The position numbers and the translations under genes were made by a program. The notes beneath the pieces were generated by a model. It made no database searches. It was not told the origin of the DNA and saw only the letters and a list, made by a program, of their open reading frames with translations. 64,000 nt of DNA from QAMX01 sp964448855 (GTDB lineage Bacteria > Bacillota > Clostridia > Oscillospirales > QAMX01): positions 1-64,000 of the forward strand of contig CAYUXI010000009.1 of assembly GCA_964448855.1 (NCBI GenBank), written 5' to 3'. This document shows, piece after piece, positions 57,770 to 64,000 of this stretch; within the stretch, counting starts at the first letter, position 1, and each line of letters begins with the position of its first letter.

Positions 57770-59206
57770 TCAGGAGATGCGAACGATGCGAACGCCGGTC
57801 GGCGTATCCTCCAGCAGGATGCCGCGTGCCTTCAGTTCATCGCGGATGCGGTCGGCCTCCGCATAGTTTTTGGCCTTTTTCGCCGCCGTGCGGGCAGCCA
57901 CCTGTGCATGGACATAGTCGGCCAGCTCACCGGTCAGGCCGTCATCCGGCTCACTCTGACGGACGCGTTCGGCGGCGGCCAGCAGATCGAGCGACAGCAC
58001 CTGGTCGAATTCGTCGATCAGTCGGCGCTTGGCACCGTCACTGACATTGGACTTCAGGACATCGTACAGCGCGGTGATGGCCAGCGACGTGTTCAAATCG
58101 TGATTCAGCGCATCGACAAAGCGGGCGCGGAGCGCGTTTTCGGCCTCCGGATCGGCAGTGCCCTCCTCCGTGCCGAGTGCAGCAATGCGCGCCAGGAGCT
58201 TTTCATAGGCGGCGGCGGCATTGTCGAGGTTTTCATAGGTAAAGAGCAGGGATTTGCGATAGTGCGATTGCAGGCAGAAGAAGCGGTAGGCCAGCGGGTC
58301 ATAGCCCTTCGATTCGAGCAGGGAGACCGTCAGGAATTCCCCGGCCGACTTGGACATTTTCCCGGAATTGGTGTTCAGATGCAGCACATGGAACCAGTAA
58401 TGGCACCATTTGTGCCCCAGATAGGCTTCCGACTGGGCAATTTCGTTGGTGTGATGCGGGAATGCATTGTCGATGCCGCCGCAGTGGATGTCGAGCGAAT
58501 CGCCGCAGTGCTTCAGGCTGATGGCCGAGCACTCAATGTGCCAGCCGGGATAGCCGACGCCCCAGGGCGAATCCCACTTCAGCGCCTGATCCTCAAACTT
58601 CGACTTGGTGAACCAGAGGACGAAGTCGTTTTTGTTGCGCTTGTTGCTGTCCTCCTCCACGCCTTCCCGGACGCCGACGGCCAGATCGTCCGCGTCATGG
58701 TCGTTGAAGACGTAGTAGCGCTCCAGCTTGGCGGTGTCAAAGTAGATGTTGCCGCCGGCCGCATAGGCATAGCCCTTTTCGAGCAGCGTTTCAATCAGAT
58801 GGATGTATTCGGGGATGCAGCCGGTTGCCGGTTCGACAACGTCCGGCCGGCGAATCCGGAGCTTGGCACAGTCGGAGAAAAACGCATCCGCATAGTACCG
58901 GGCGATTTCCATGACGGACTTGTGCTCCCGGCGGGCACCCTGCAGCATTTTATCCTCGCCGGTGTCCGCATCTGAGGCCAGATGGCCGACGTCGGTGATG
59001 TTCATGACGCGCAGCACGTCATAGCCGGAATAGCGGAGGAATTTGTCCAGCACATCCTCCATGATGTAGGTGCGAAGGTTGCCGATGTGGGCAAAGTGAT
59101 AGACCGTCGGCCCGCAGGTGTACATCTGGACGCGGCCGGGCGTGACCGGACGGAAGGGCTCACGGGTATGGGTGAGGGAATTGTATAATACAAGTTCGGA
59201 CGTCAT
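57770..59206 (-). CDS. cysS: cysteinyl-tRNA synthetase
   Basis: Class I synthetase charging tRNA-Cys, 478 residues. Zinc Cys and the HIGH-type motif are in TCGPTVYHFAHIGNLR (about 31-46), further zinc ligands in GWHIECSAI and HHTNEIAQ (about 222-255), and the KMSKS motif is KMSKSAG near 282-288. AGAGGA lies about eight bases before the ATG. No T-box leader is present; the gene follows pgsA after 20 bases. Confidence 0.97.
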   Translation of the reverse strand: MTSELVLYNSLTHTREPFRPVTPGRVQMYTCGPTVYHFAHIGNLRTYIMEDVLDKFLRYSGYDVLRVMNITDVGHLASDADTGEDKMLQGARREHKSVMEIARYYADAFFSDCAKLRIRRPDVVEPATGCIPEYIHLIETLLEKGYAYAAGGNIYFDTAKLERYYVFNDHDADDLAVGVREGVEEDSNKRNKNDFVLWFTKSKFEDQALKWDSPWGVGYPGWHIECSAISLKHCGDSLDIHCGGIDNAFPHHTNEIAQSEAYLGHKWCHYWFHVLHLNTNSGKMSKSAGEFLTVSLLESKGYDPLAYRFFCLQSHYRKSLLFTYENLDNAAAAYEKLLARIAALGTEEGTADPEAENALRARFVDALNHDLNTSLAITALYDVLKSNVSDGAKRRLIDEFDQVLSLDLLAAAERVRQSEPDDGLTGELADYVHAQVAARTAAKKAKNYAEADRIRDELKARGILLEDTPTGVRIVRIS

Positions 59207-59226
59207 AACGGATTCCTCTTCTGCGC

Positions 59227-59787
59227 TTATTTTTTGATGGATTTCAGGGACAGGCTATGCATACAGTAGTCGATGCCCGACCAGACGGTCACTGCGGCGA
59301 GTACCCAGCCGAGCACGTTGGCCACCAGCCGGTACGTTTCCTCCGCGATCAGCGTGCGGAAGCAGGGCAGCGGCATGGCCAGAATGCAGAGAATCGAGAC
59401 AATTTGCAGGACGGTTTTCAGCTTGCCGGAGAACGCGGCGCCGACGACCCTGCCGCCGGAGGCGAAGACGACGCGGATGGAGGTGATGGCGAATTCCCGC
59501 GCCAGTATCAGGAGCAGCGCAATCGGATGCATCAGTCCGTCTGCGACAAACAGGACGAATGCAGACATCACGAGCAGCTTGTCGGCCAGCGGGTCGAGAA
59601 TCTTGCCGAGATCCGTCACCTGATTGTATTTGCGGGCGATATGCCCATCCAGATGATCCGTCAGGGAGGCCAGCGCGAACAGCGCCAGTGCAAGCGCCTG
59701 TGCGGTGACGCCGTCCAGCTCCATGAACAGGACGAACACGGGGATCAGCGCCAGTCGAACCAGCGTGATAATATTGGCAGTAGACAT
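59227..59787 (-). CDS. pgsA: CDP-diacylglycerol--glycerol-3-phosphate 3-phosphatidyltransferase
   Basis: PgsA makes phosphatidylglycerol phosphate from CDP-diacylglycerol (the CdsA product). The CDP-alcohol phosphatidyltransferase motif D-G-x2-A-R-x8-G-x3-D-x3-D is seen in DGHIARKYNQVTDLGKILD and continues PLADKL (about 46-70). About 186 residues with several membrane helices. ATG 59787 is preferred over TTG 59793; GAGG is about ten bases upstream. It follows rimO after 12-18 bases. Confidence 0.93.
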   Translation of the reverse strand: MSTANIITLVRLALIPVFVLFMELDGVTAQALALALFALASLTDHLDGHIARKYNQVTDLGKILDPLADKLLVMSAFVLFVADGLMHPIALLLILAREFAITSIRVVFASGGRVVGAAFSGKLKTVLQIVSILCILAMPLPCFRTLIAEETYRLVANVLGWVLAAVTVWSGIDYCMHSLSLKSIKK

Positions 59788-59805
59788 CTTCAAAGTTCCT
59801 CTCTC

Positions 59806-61158
59806 TCAGATCGTGGGTGCGGCACCGTCCAGATGACCCAGCGGTTCGCCGTCCAGCAGTTCGTCAATCCGAACGCGGCAGAGCTGCCCTTCAGAGACAG
59901 CGCCCTTTTCCGCGGTGAAGAAAATCTTGCCGTCCACATCGGGGGAATCCGCAAAGCTGCGGCCAAACCAGACCTCGGACAGCCGGTCATAGCCCTCGCA
60001 GAGAACGTCCAGCGTCTGGCCGACCAGGGAGCTATGGTATTCGTCCATGATTTCGCCCTGCAGCATCGTGATCAGGGAGACGCGGCGCGCCTTTTCGTCC
60101 TCATCGACCGGGTTCGGCAGCTCCGCCGCCGGTGTCCCCTCCTGCGGGGAGAAGGCAAAAACGCCCGCCCGCTCGATTTTCGCCTCGCGCAGGAACGTAC
60201 AGAGCTCCTCGAACTGCTCCTCCGTTTCGCCGGGGAAGCCGACGATCAGGCTGGTGCGCAGAACGACGCCGGGCAGCCGCTCCCGCAACGTGCGGAACAG
60301 GCGGCGGACGTCTGCCGAGACATAGTGGCGGTTCATCGCGCTCAGAATCGTGTCGTCAATGTGCTGGATGGGGATATCCAGATAGCGGACGATTTTTTCA
60401 TTTTCCGCAATCACGTCGATCAGCTCGTCGGTGATGCCGTCCGGGTTGGCATAATGCAGCCGCACCCAGCGGACGGAATCGATGGCGCAGATCTGCCGGA
60501 GGAGCTGCGGCAGGCGGCTTTCGCCGTACAGGTCGATGCCGTATTTCGTGATGTCCTGCGCGATGACAATCAGCTCCTGCGCACCGTTTTCGGCGAGTGT
60601 GCGGCATTCGGCCAGAATCTCCTCCTCGCGGCGGGAGCGCAGGTCGCCACGGATGGAGGGAATCGTACAGTAGGAGCAGCGGTTGTTGCAGCCCTCGGCG
60701 ATTTTGACGTAGGCCGTATACGGCGGCATACACGGGATGCGGCCGACCTCTGCGACGGGTGCCTGCTTGTCGCCAAAGATCAGCGGCTTTTCTCCGGCCA
60801 GTGCGGCCTGCACGGCGGCGACAATCTGCGTATGGGCGCTGCAGCCCAGAACCGCGTCAATTTCGGGCATTTCCGTGTAGAGCTGCTCGCGGTAGCGCTC
60901 GGAAAGACACCCGGTGACCACGATGGCCTTCAGGCGGCTGTCGCGGTCGCGCTTGATTTCACAGAGCTCCAGAATATTTTCAATGGCTTCCGATTTGGCA
61001 TCGTCGATGAACCCGCAGGTGTTGACGATGACCGCGTCGGCCTCATCCAGATCGGCGGTCAGCGCGTATCCGGCTTCATCCAGAAGATAGAGCATCTGCT
61101 CACTGTCCACCAGATTTTTGGAGCAGCCGAGGGAGACAAGCCCGATGGTTTGTTGCAT
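59806..61158 (-). CDS. rimO: ribosomal protein S12 methylthiotransferase
   Basis: RimO methylthiolates Asp of ribosomal protein S12. The N-terminal MTTase domain begins GLVSLGCSKNLVDSE (about 6-20), with further Cys in VNTCGFI (about 48-54) and VTGCLSERY; the radical-SAM Cys are in CNNRCSYC (about 154-161); a TRAM domain ends the chain. Start ATG 61158 gives a normal 450 residues; ATG 61179 adds seven residues, and longer frames run into recX. The N-terminal motif favours RimO over MiaB. Confidence 0.95.
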   Translation of the reverse strand: MQQTIGLVSLGCSKNLVDSEQMLYLLDEAGYALTADLDEADAVIVNTCGFIDDAKSEAIENILELCEIKRDRDSRLKAIVVTGCLSERYREQLYTEMPEIDAVLGCSAHTQIVAAVQAALAGEKPLIFGDKQAPVAEVGRIPCMPPYTAYVKIAEGCNNRCSYCTIPSIRGDLRSRREEEILAECRTLAENGAQELIVIAQDITKYGIDLYGESRLPQLLRQICAIDSVRWVRLHYANPDGITDELIDVIAENEKIVRYLDIPIQHIDDTILSAMNRHYVSADVRRLFRTLRERLPGVVLRTSLIVGFPGETEEQFEELCTFLREAKIERAGVFAFSPQEGTPAAELPNPVDEDEKARRVSLITMLQGEIMDEYHSSLVGQTLDVLCEGYDRLSEVWFGRSFADSPDVDGKIFFTAEKGAVSEGQLCRVRIDELLDGEPLGHLDGAAPTI

Positions 61159-61180
61159 ACAATCTGTACGACCTTTCATG

Positions 61181-61822
61181 TTACGAATTGAAAAGAGAAG
61201 CCGCGTCCTCATCGCCCTGCTGCTGTGCATAGCGGCTGAGCGCGGCGCCGATGTCGGAGGAGGAAAAGCCGCGGCCTGCGAGGAACCGGTACATCCGGTC
61301 ACGCGCTGCGCGGTCGAGCCTTGCGCCGCGCAGTCGGGCAGCAATCAGCTCATCGAGTGCGTCTGCCGGTTCGGGCAGCGCTTCGGCGGCGGCCAGCGCC
61401 GTTTCGCGGTCGATGCCGCGCTTTGTCAGCTCAAAGAGCAGCGCACGGCGCGACTGATGCCGGGCTGCCGCCCGCTCCGTCAGCGCGGCGGCATAGGCCG
61501 CATCGTCCACCAGACCGTAGTCGGACAGCTTTTCCAGCGCCTCTTCGATTTCGGACGGCTGATACCCGCGCTCAGCGAGCTTGTCAGACAGCTCCGCTTG
61601 GGAGCAGGCGCGCCGCCCCAGAATCATGGCGGCGGCTTCATCCGCCCGGATGCCGCCGTGCGCCGCCAGCGCCTCCAGCATTTCTGCCGTCAGCGATGTG
61701 CCCTCGCGCAGATTCCACTCCGCCGCGATGTCCCGCGTGACGCGGAGCAGTGTGCCGTCCTCCAGCTGCAGCAGCAGCCGCCCGCCGCGCCGGGCAGGCT
61801 TGACGGAAAGAATCACAGGCAT
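61181..61822 (-). CDS. recX: RecX regulatory protein
   Basis: RecX binds RecA filaments and limits their activity. The 213-residue protein is helical with the family repeats (SDKLAERGYQPSEIEEAL about 89-106; ELTKRGIDRETALAAAE about 137-153). GGAGG lies five bases before the ATG. It begins 12 bases after recA and ends immediately before rimO, so recA, recX and rimO are one transcript. Confidence 0.92.
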   Translation of the reverse strand: MPVILSVKPARRGGRLLLQLEDGTLLRVTRDIAAEWNLREGTSLTAEMLEALAAHGGIRADEAAAMILGRRACSQAELSDKLAERGYQPSEIEEALEKLSDYGLVDDAAYAAALTERAAARHQSRRALLFELTKRGIDRETALAAAEALPEPADALDELIAARLRGARLDRAARDRMYRFLAGRGFSSSDIGAALSRYAQQQGDEDAASLFNS

Positions 61823-61834
61823 ACGCGCCTCCGG

Positions 61835-62929
61835 TTATTCTTCGAAATCTTCGACCAGAACAGGAGCCGGTGCGGCCGGGGCTTCGGCCTCGGCTTTGTC
61901 CCGTCCCTTTGCAGACTTGGCCTTTTCGCCGCGCGGCATTCCGCTTTCGGCGATTCGGCGGCGAATTTCCGCCTCCAGACCGTCGGCGATTTCCGGATTG
62001 TTTTTCAGGAAGATTTTGGCGTTGTCCTTGCCCTGGCCGAGGCGCGTTTCGCCCATATTGAACCAGGAGCCGCTCTTCTGAACCAGATCGAGCTTGACGC
62101 CGATATCGACCAGCTCACCCTCGCGGGAGATGCCCTGACCGAACATCAGGTCAAATTCGGCCTCCCGGAACGGCGGAGCCACCTTGTTTTTCACGACCTT
62201 CACGCGGACGTGGTTGCCGACCACCTCGGAGCCGGACTTCAGGCTTTCCACACGGCGGACATCCATGCGAACCGAGGAATAGAACTTCAGCGCACGGCCG
62301 CCGGTCGTCACCTCCGGGTTGCCGTAGGCGATGCCGATTTTTTCGCGCAGCTGGTTGATGAAGATGGCGGCGGTGTTGGAGCGCGAAACCGGCGCGGCCA
62401 GCTTCCGCATGGCCTGAGACATCTGCCGCGCGAGGACGCCGACGTAGGCGTCGCCCATGTTGCCGTCAATTTCGCTCTTCGGCGTCAGCGCGGCGACGGA
62501 GTCCACGACGATGACGTCCAGCGCGCCGCTGTTGATGAGCGCCTCCGTAATCTGCAGCGCCTGTTCGCCGCAGTCCGGCTGCGAAACGAGCAGACTGTCC
62601 ACATCGACACCGAGCGTGCGCGCCCATTCCGGGTCGAGTGCGTGCTCCGCGTCAATGAATGCGGCTTCCCCGCCGCGCTTCTGCGCCTCTGCAATGATGT
62701 GCAGCGCAAGCGTCGTCTTACCGGACGATTCCGGCCCGTAAATCTCGATGATGCGGCCACGGGGGACGCCGCCGATGCCGAGTGCAAGGTCCAGCGCAAG
62801 GGAGCCGGTCGGAATACAGTCCACGTTCATGACCGGATTGTCGCCGAGACGCATGACGCTCCCCTTGCCGTAGGTTTTTTCAATTTGAGCAAGCGCCGTT
62901 TCAAGCGCTTTCTTTTTATCTGTATCCAT
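61835..62929 (-). CDS. recA: RecA recombinase
   Basis: RecA drives homologous recombination and the SOS response. Walker A is GPESSGKTTLAL (about 65-76), Walker B LDVIVVDSVAAL (about 140-151), and the L2-region GGRALKFYSSVRMDVRR is present (about 211-227). The C-terminal tail is Ala/Pro/Glu-rich. Start ATG 62929 has GGAGG seven bases upstream; the longer frame to 62956 would place the SD inside the gene. Length about 364. A promoter lies 47 bases upstream. Confidence 0.98.
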   Translation of the reverse strand: MDTDKKKALETALAQIEKTYGKGSVMRLGDNPVMNVDCIPTGSLALDLALGIGGVPRGRIIEIYGPESSGKTTLALHIIAEAQKRGGEAAFIDAEHALDPEWARTLGVDVDSLLVSQPDCGEQALQITEALINSGALDVIVVDSVAALTPKSEIDGNMGDAYVGVLARQMSQAMRKLAAPVSRSNTAAIFINQLREKIGIAYGNPEVTTGGRALKFYSSVRMDVRRVESLKSGSEVVGNHVRVKVVKNKVAPPFREAEFDLMFGQGISREGELVDIGVKLDLVQKSGSWFNMGETRLGQGKDNAKIFLKNNPEIADGLEAEIRRRIAESGMPRGEKAKSAKGRDKAEAEAPAAPAPVLVEDFEE

Positions 62930-62975
62930 TCTGATCCTCCAAAAGCAGATCCGCATGGAGCGGATGTTCTCCTAT

Positions 62976-63004
62976 ATTTTACTATATTTGCATGGAAAAA
63001 TCAA
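62976..63004 (-). promoter_or_regulatory. recA promoter
   Basis: On the minus strand TTGATT (63004-62999), 17-base spacer, TAAAAT (62981-62976). A half-match to a LexA site overlaps the predicted start (see rejected items). Confidence 0.7.
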
Positions 63005-63031
63005 CCGGGACGGCGGAAAAACCTGTGCAGG

Positions 63032-63907
63032 TCACATCGCCTTGAAGCCGCGGCCGAGCACCTCACGCGCTTCCGTGACCATGATGAAGGCGTCGGGATC
63101 GTGCATCCGGATCAGCTGCTTCATATGCGAGAGCTGGCGGCGGGAAACGGCGCAGACCAGCATGGACTGCGGCGTCTGCGTGTAGGCACCCGTGCCGTTC
63201 AGGATGGTCACGCCGCGCTGCAGCGAATGAATCAGGACGTCGGAGATTTCGTCGGCCTGCTTGGTGATGATGAACGCCACCGAAGCGATGTTCGCGCCGT
63301 ACATGACCGCATCGATCACGACGGACGCCAGATACATGGCGACGGCTGTATAGCCGGCGGCGGCGACGTCGCGGAAGATGACGGTGTTGGCGATGACGAC
63401 GAGCACATCGCCGATCAGAATGACGCGGCCGAGCGACAGCTCCTCGTGCCTGCGGTTGAGCAGCACGCCGATGATATCCGTCCCGCCGGTGCTGCCGCCG
63501 GCGGCCATGACGATGCCCATGCCGAGGCCGGTGCAGGCGCCGCCGAGCACACAGCAGAGCATCCGGTCATTTTCGAAATCGGCGACAACCGGCAGCGTCA
63601 TGGCGAACACGTCCATCCAGACGGAGACGGCCAGAACGCCGACCACGCTCAGGATGAAGAAATAGCGCCCCATGGTCTTGTAGCCGAGCAGAAAGAGCGG
63701 AATGTTCATGACGACCGTCATGACACCGACGGGGAGCTGCGCCAGCTTGTTGAGAATCAGCGCAATGCCGGTGAGGCCGCCGGTGGTCAGATCGGCAGGG
63801 GCGTAGAACATTTCCACGCCGAACGCATAAATCGCACCGCCGAGGACGATCAGCAACGTGCGCAGCAGATAGCGCCGAGCATCGGCGGATTCCGTGGTTT
63901 TCTGCAT
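63032..63907 (-). CDS. YitT/DUF2179-family membrane protein
   Basis: A 291-residue protein with about five or six N-terminal membrane segments (YitT/DUF161 repeats: GVEMFYAPADLTTGGLTG near 25-42, AAGGSTGGTDIIGVLLNRR near 135-153) and a C-terminal DUF2179 domain (about 205-285). YitT genes are common in Firmicutes; no transport or enzymatic role is established. GGAG lies nine bases before the ATG. It is upstream of recA on the same strand but separated by recA's own promoter. Confidence 0.88.
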   Translation of the reverse strand: MQKTTESADARRYLLRTLLIVLGGAIYAFGVEMFYAPADLTTGGLTGIALILNKLAQLPVGVMTVVMNIPLFLLGYKTMGRYFFILSVVGVLAVSVWMDVFAMTLPVVADFENDRMLCCVLGGACTGLGMGIVMAAGGSTGGTDIIGVLLNRRHEELSLGRVILIGDVLVVIANTVIFRDVAAAGYTAVAMYLASVVIDAVMYGANIASVAFIITKQADEISDVLIHSLQRGVTILNGTGAYTQTPQSMLVCAVSRRQLSHMKQLIRMHDPDAFIMVTEAREVLGRGFKAM

Positions 63908-64000
63908 AAAAAGGGGCTCCTTTCTTTTGTAAAAAACAGAATCAGCGGGAACGCGACTGCGTTCCGGAAAAACAAGGTTGACAAATGCGGCGGATTGTAT
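63908..64000. other. upstream region of the YitT gene
   Basis: No gene. One hairpin, GGAACGC (63948-63954) with GCGTTCC (63959-63965), lies about 45 bases upstream of the YitT start; it may be the end of an adjacent transcript or a leader structure. The window ends here. Confidence 0.5.

Noticed and set aside
62957..62970. LexA box at the recA promoter
   Set aside because: GAACATCCGCTC on the minus strand matches only one clean half of GAAC-N4-GTTC, so SOS control cannot be claimed from it.

Overview
The window looks like a chromosome segment of a GC-rich, spore-forming Clostridia member, most likely an Oscillospirales-type gut anaerobe. The reasons are PolC-type replication polymerase, SpoIVB, Soj/Spo0J with consensus parS sites, Gram-positive promoters and strong Shine-Dalgarno (SD) sequences, the MEP isoprenoid pathway, and many oxygen-sensitive enzymes (glycyl radical enzyme, [FeFe]-hydrogenase, heterodisulfide-reductase-type proteins). 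The taxon is inference; no rRNA or tRNA gene is visible.

Layout. 1-0.97 kb: gene-free tandem repeats. 1-5 kb: two GNAT acetyltransferases, two small membrane proteins and spoIVB. 5-15.9 kb (minus strand): the conserved block pyrH-frr-uppS-cdsA-dxr-rseP-ispG-polC, linking UMP synthesis, ribosome recycling, undecaprenyl and phospholipid precursors, isoprenoids and replication. 16-18 kb: ligA. 18-21.9 kb (plus): two parS sites, parA, parB, serS and a GNAT. 22 kb: a promoter-terminator pair with no ORF (candidate sRNA with 16S-tail-like anti-SD motifs), then an orphan sugar-type solute-binding lipoprotein. 24-27.1 kb: an unassigned glycyl radical enzyme with its activase. 27.1-29.5 kb: a repeat-rich spacer and an amino-acid ABC transporter.

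29.6-43.6 kb is the most striking part: 15 co-directional minus-strand genes with one recognisable promoter at the head and one terminator at the tail. In transcription order they encode an LDH-fold dehydrogenase with the malate-type Arg, class II fumarase, HdrB, HdrC, HdrA, an MvhD-like protein, FlxC, FlxB, FlxA, an unusual fumarate-reductase iron-sulfur subunit, a fumarate-reductase flavoprotein without the covalent-FAD His, a small PQ-loop-like membrane protein, a Rex regulator, a [2Fe-2S] protein and a group-B-like [FeFe]-hydrogenase. I read this as a self-contained oxaloacetate-to-succinate route whose last step may be fed from NADH through a soluble, flavin-bifurcating Flx-Hdr complex, with ferredoxin electrons leaving as H2. 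That coupling is inference from gene content and has not been tested here.

43.7-44.5 kb: a second repeat zone including a 119-bp minisatellite. 44.5-46.4 kb: htpG with a perfect consensus promoter. 46.7-50.6 kb: a probable lipid/glycolipid operon (small membrane protein, lipase-like hydrolase, GT4 glycosyltransferase, acyltransferase) followed by a small alarmone synthetase. 50.6-53.1 kb: a DUF368 transporter opposite a PiT phosphate transporter with its accessory protein. 53.2-57.5 kb: a divergent type IIA topoisomerase pair. 57.8-63.9 kb: recA-recX-rimO-pgsA-cysS and a YitT-family membrane protein.
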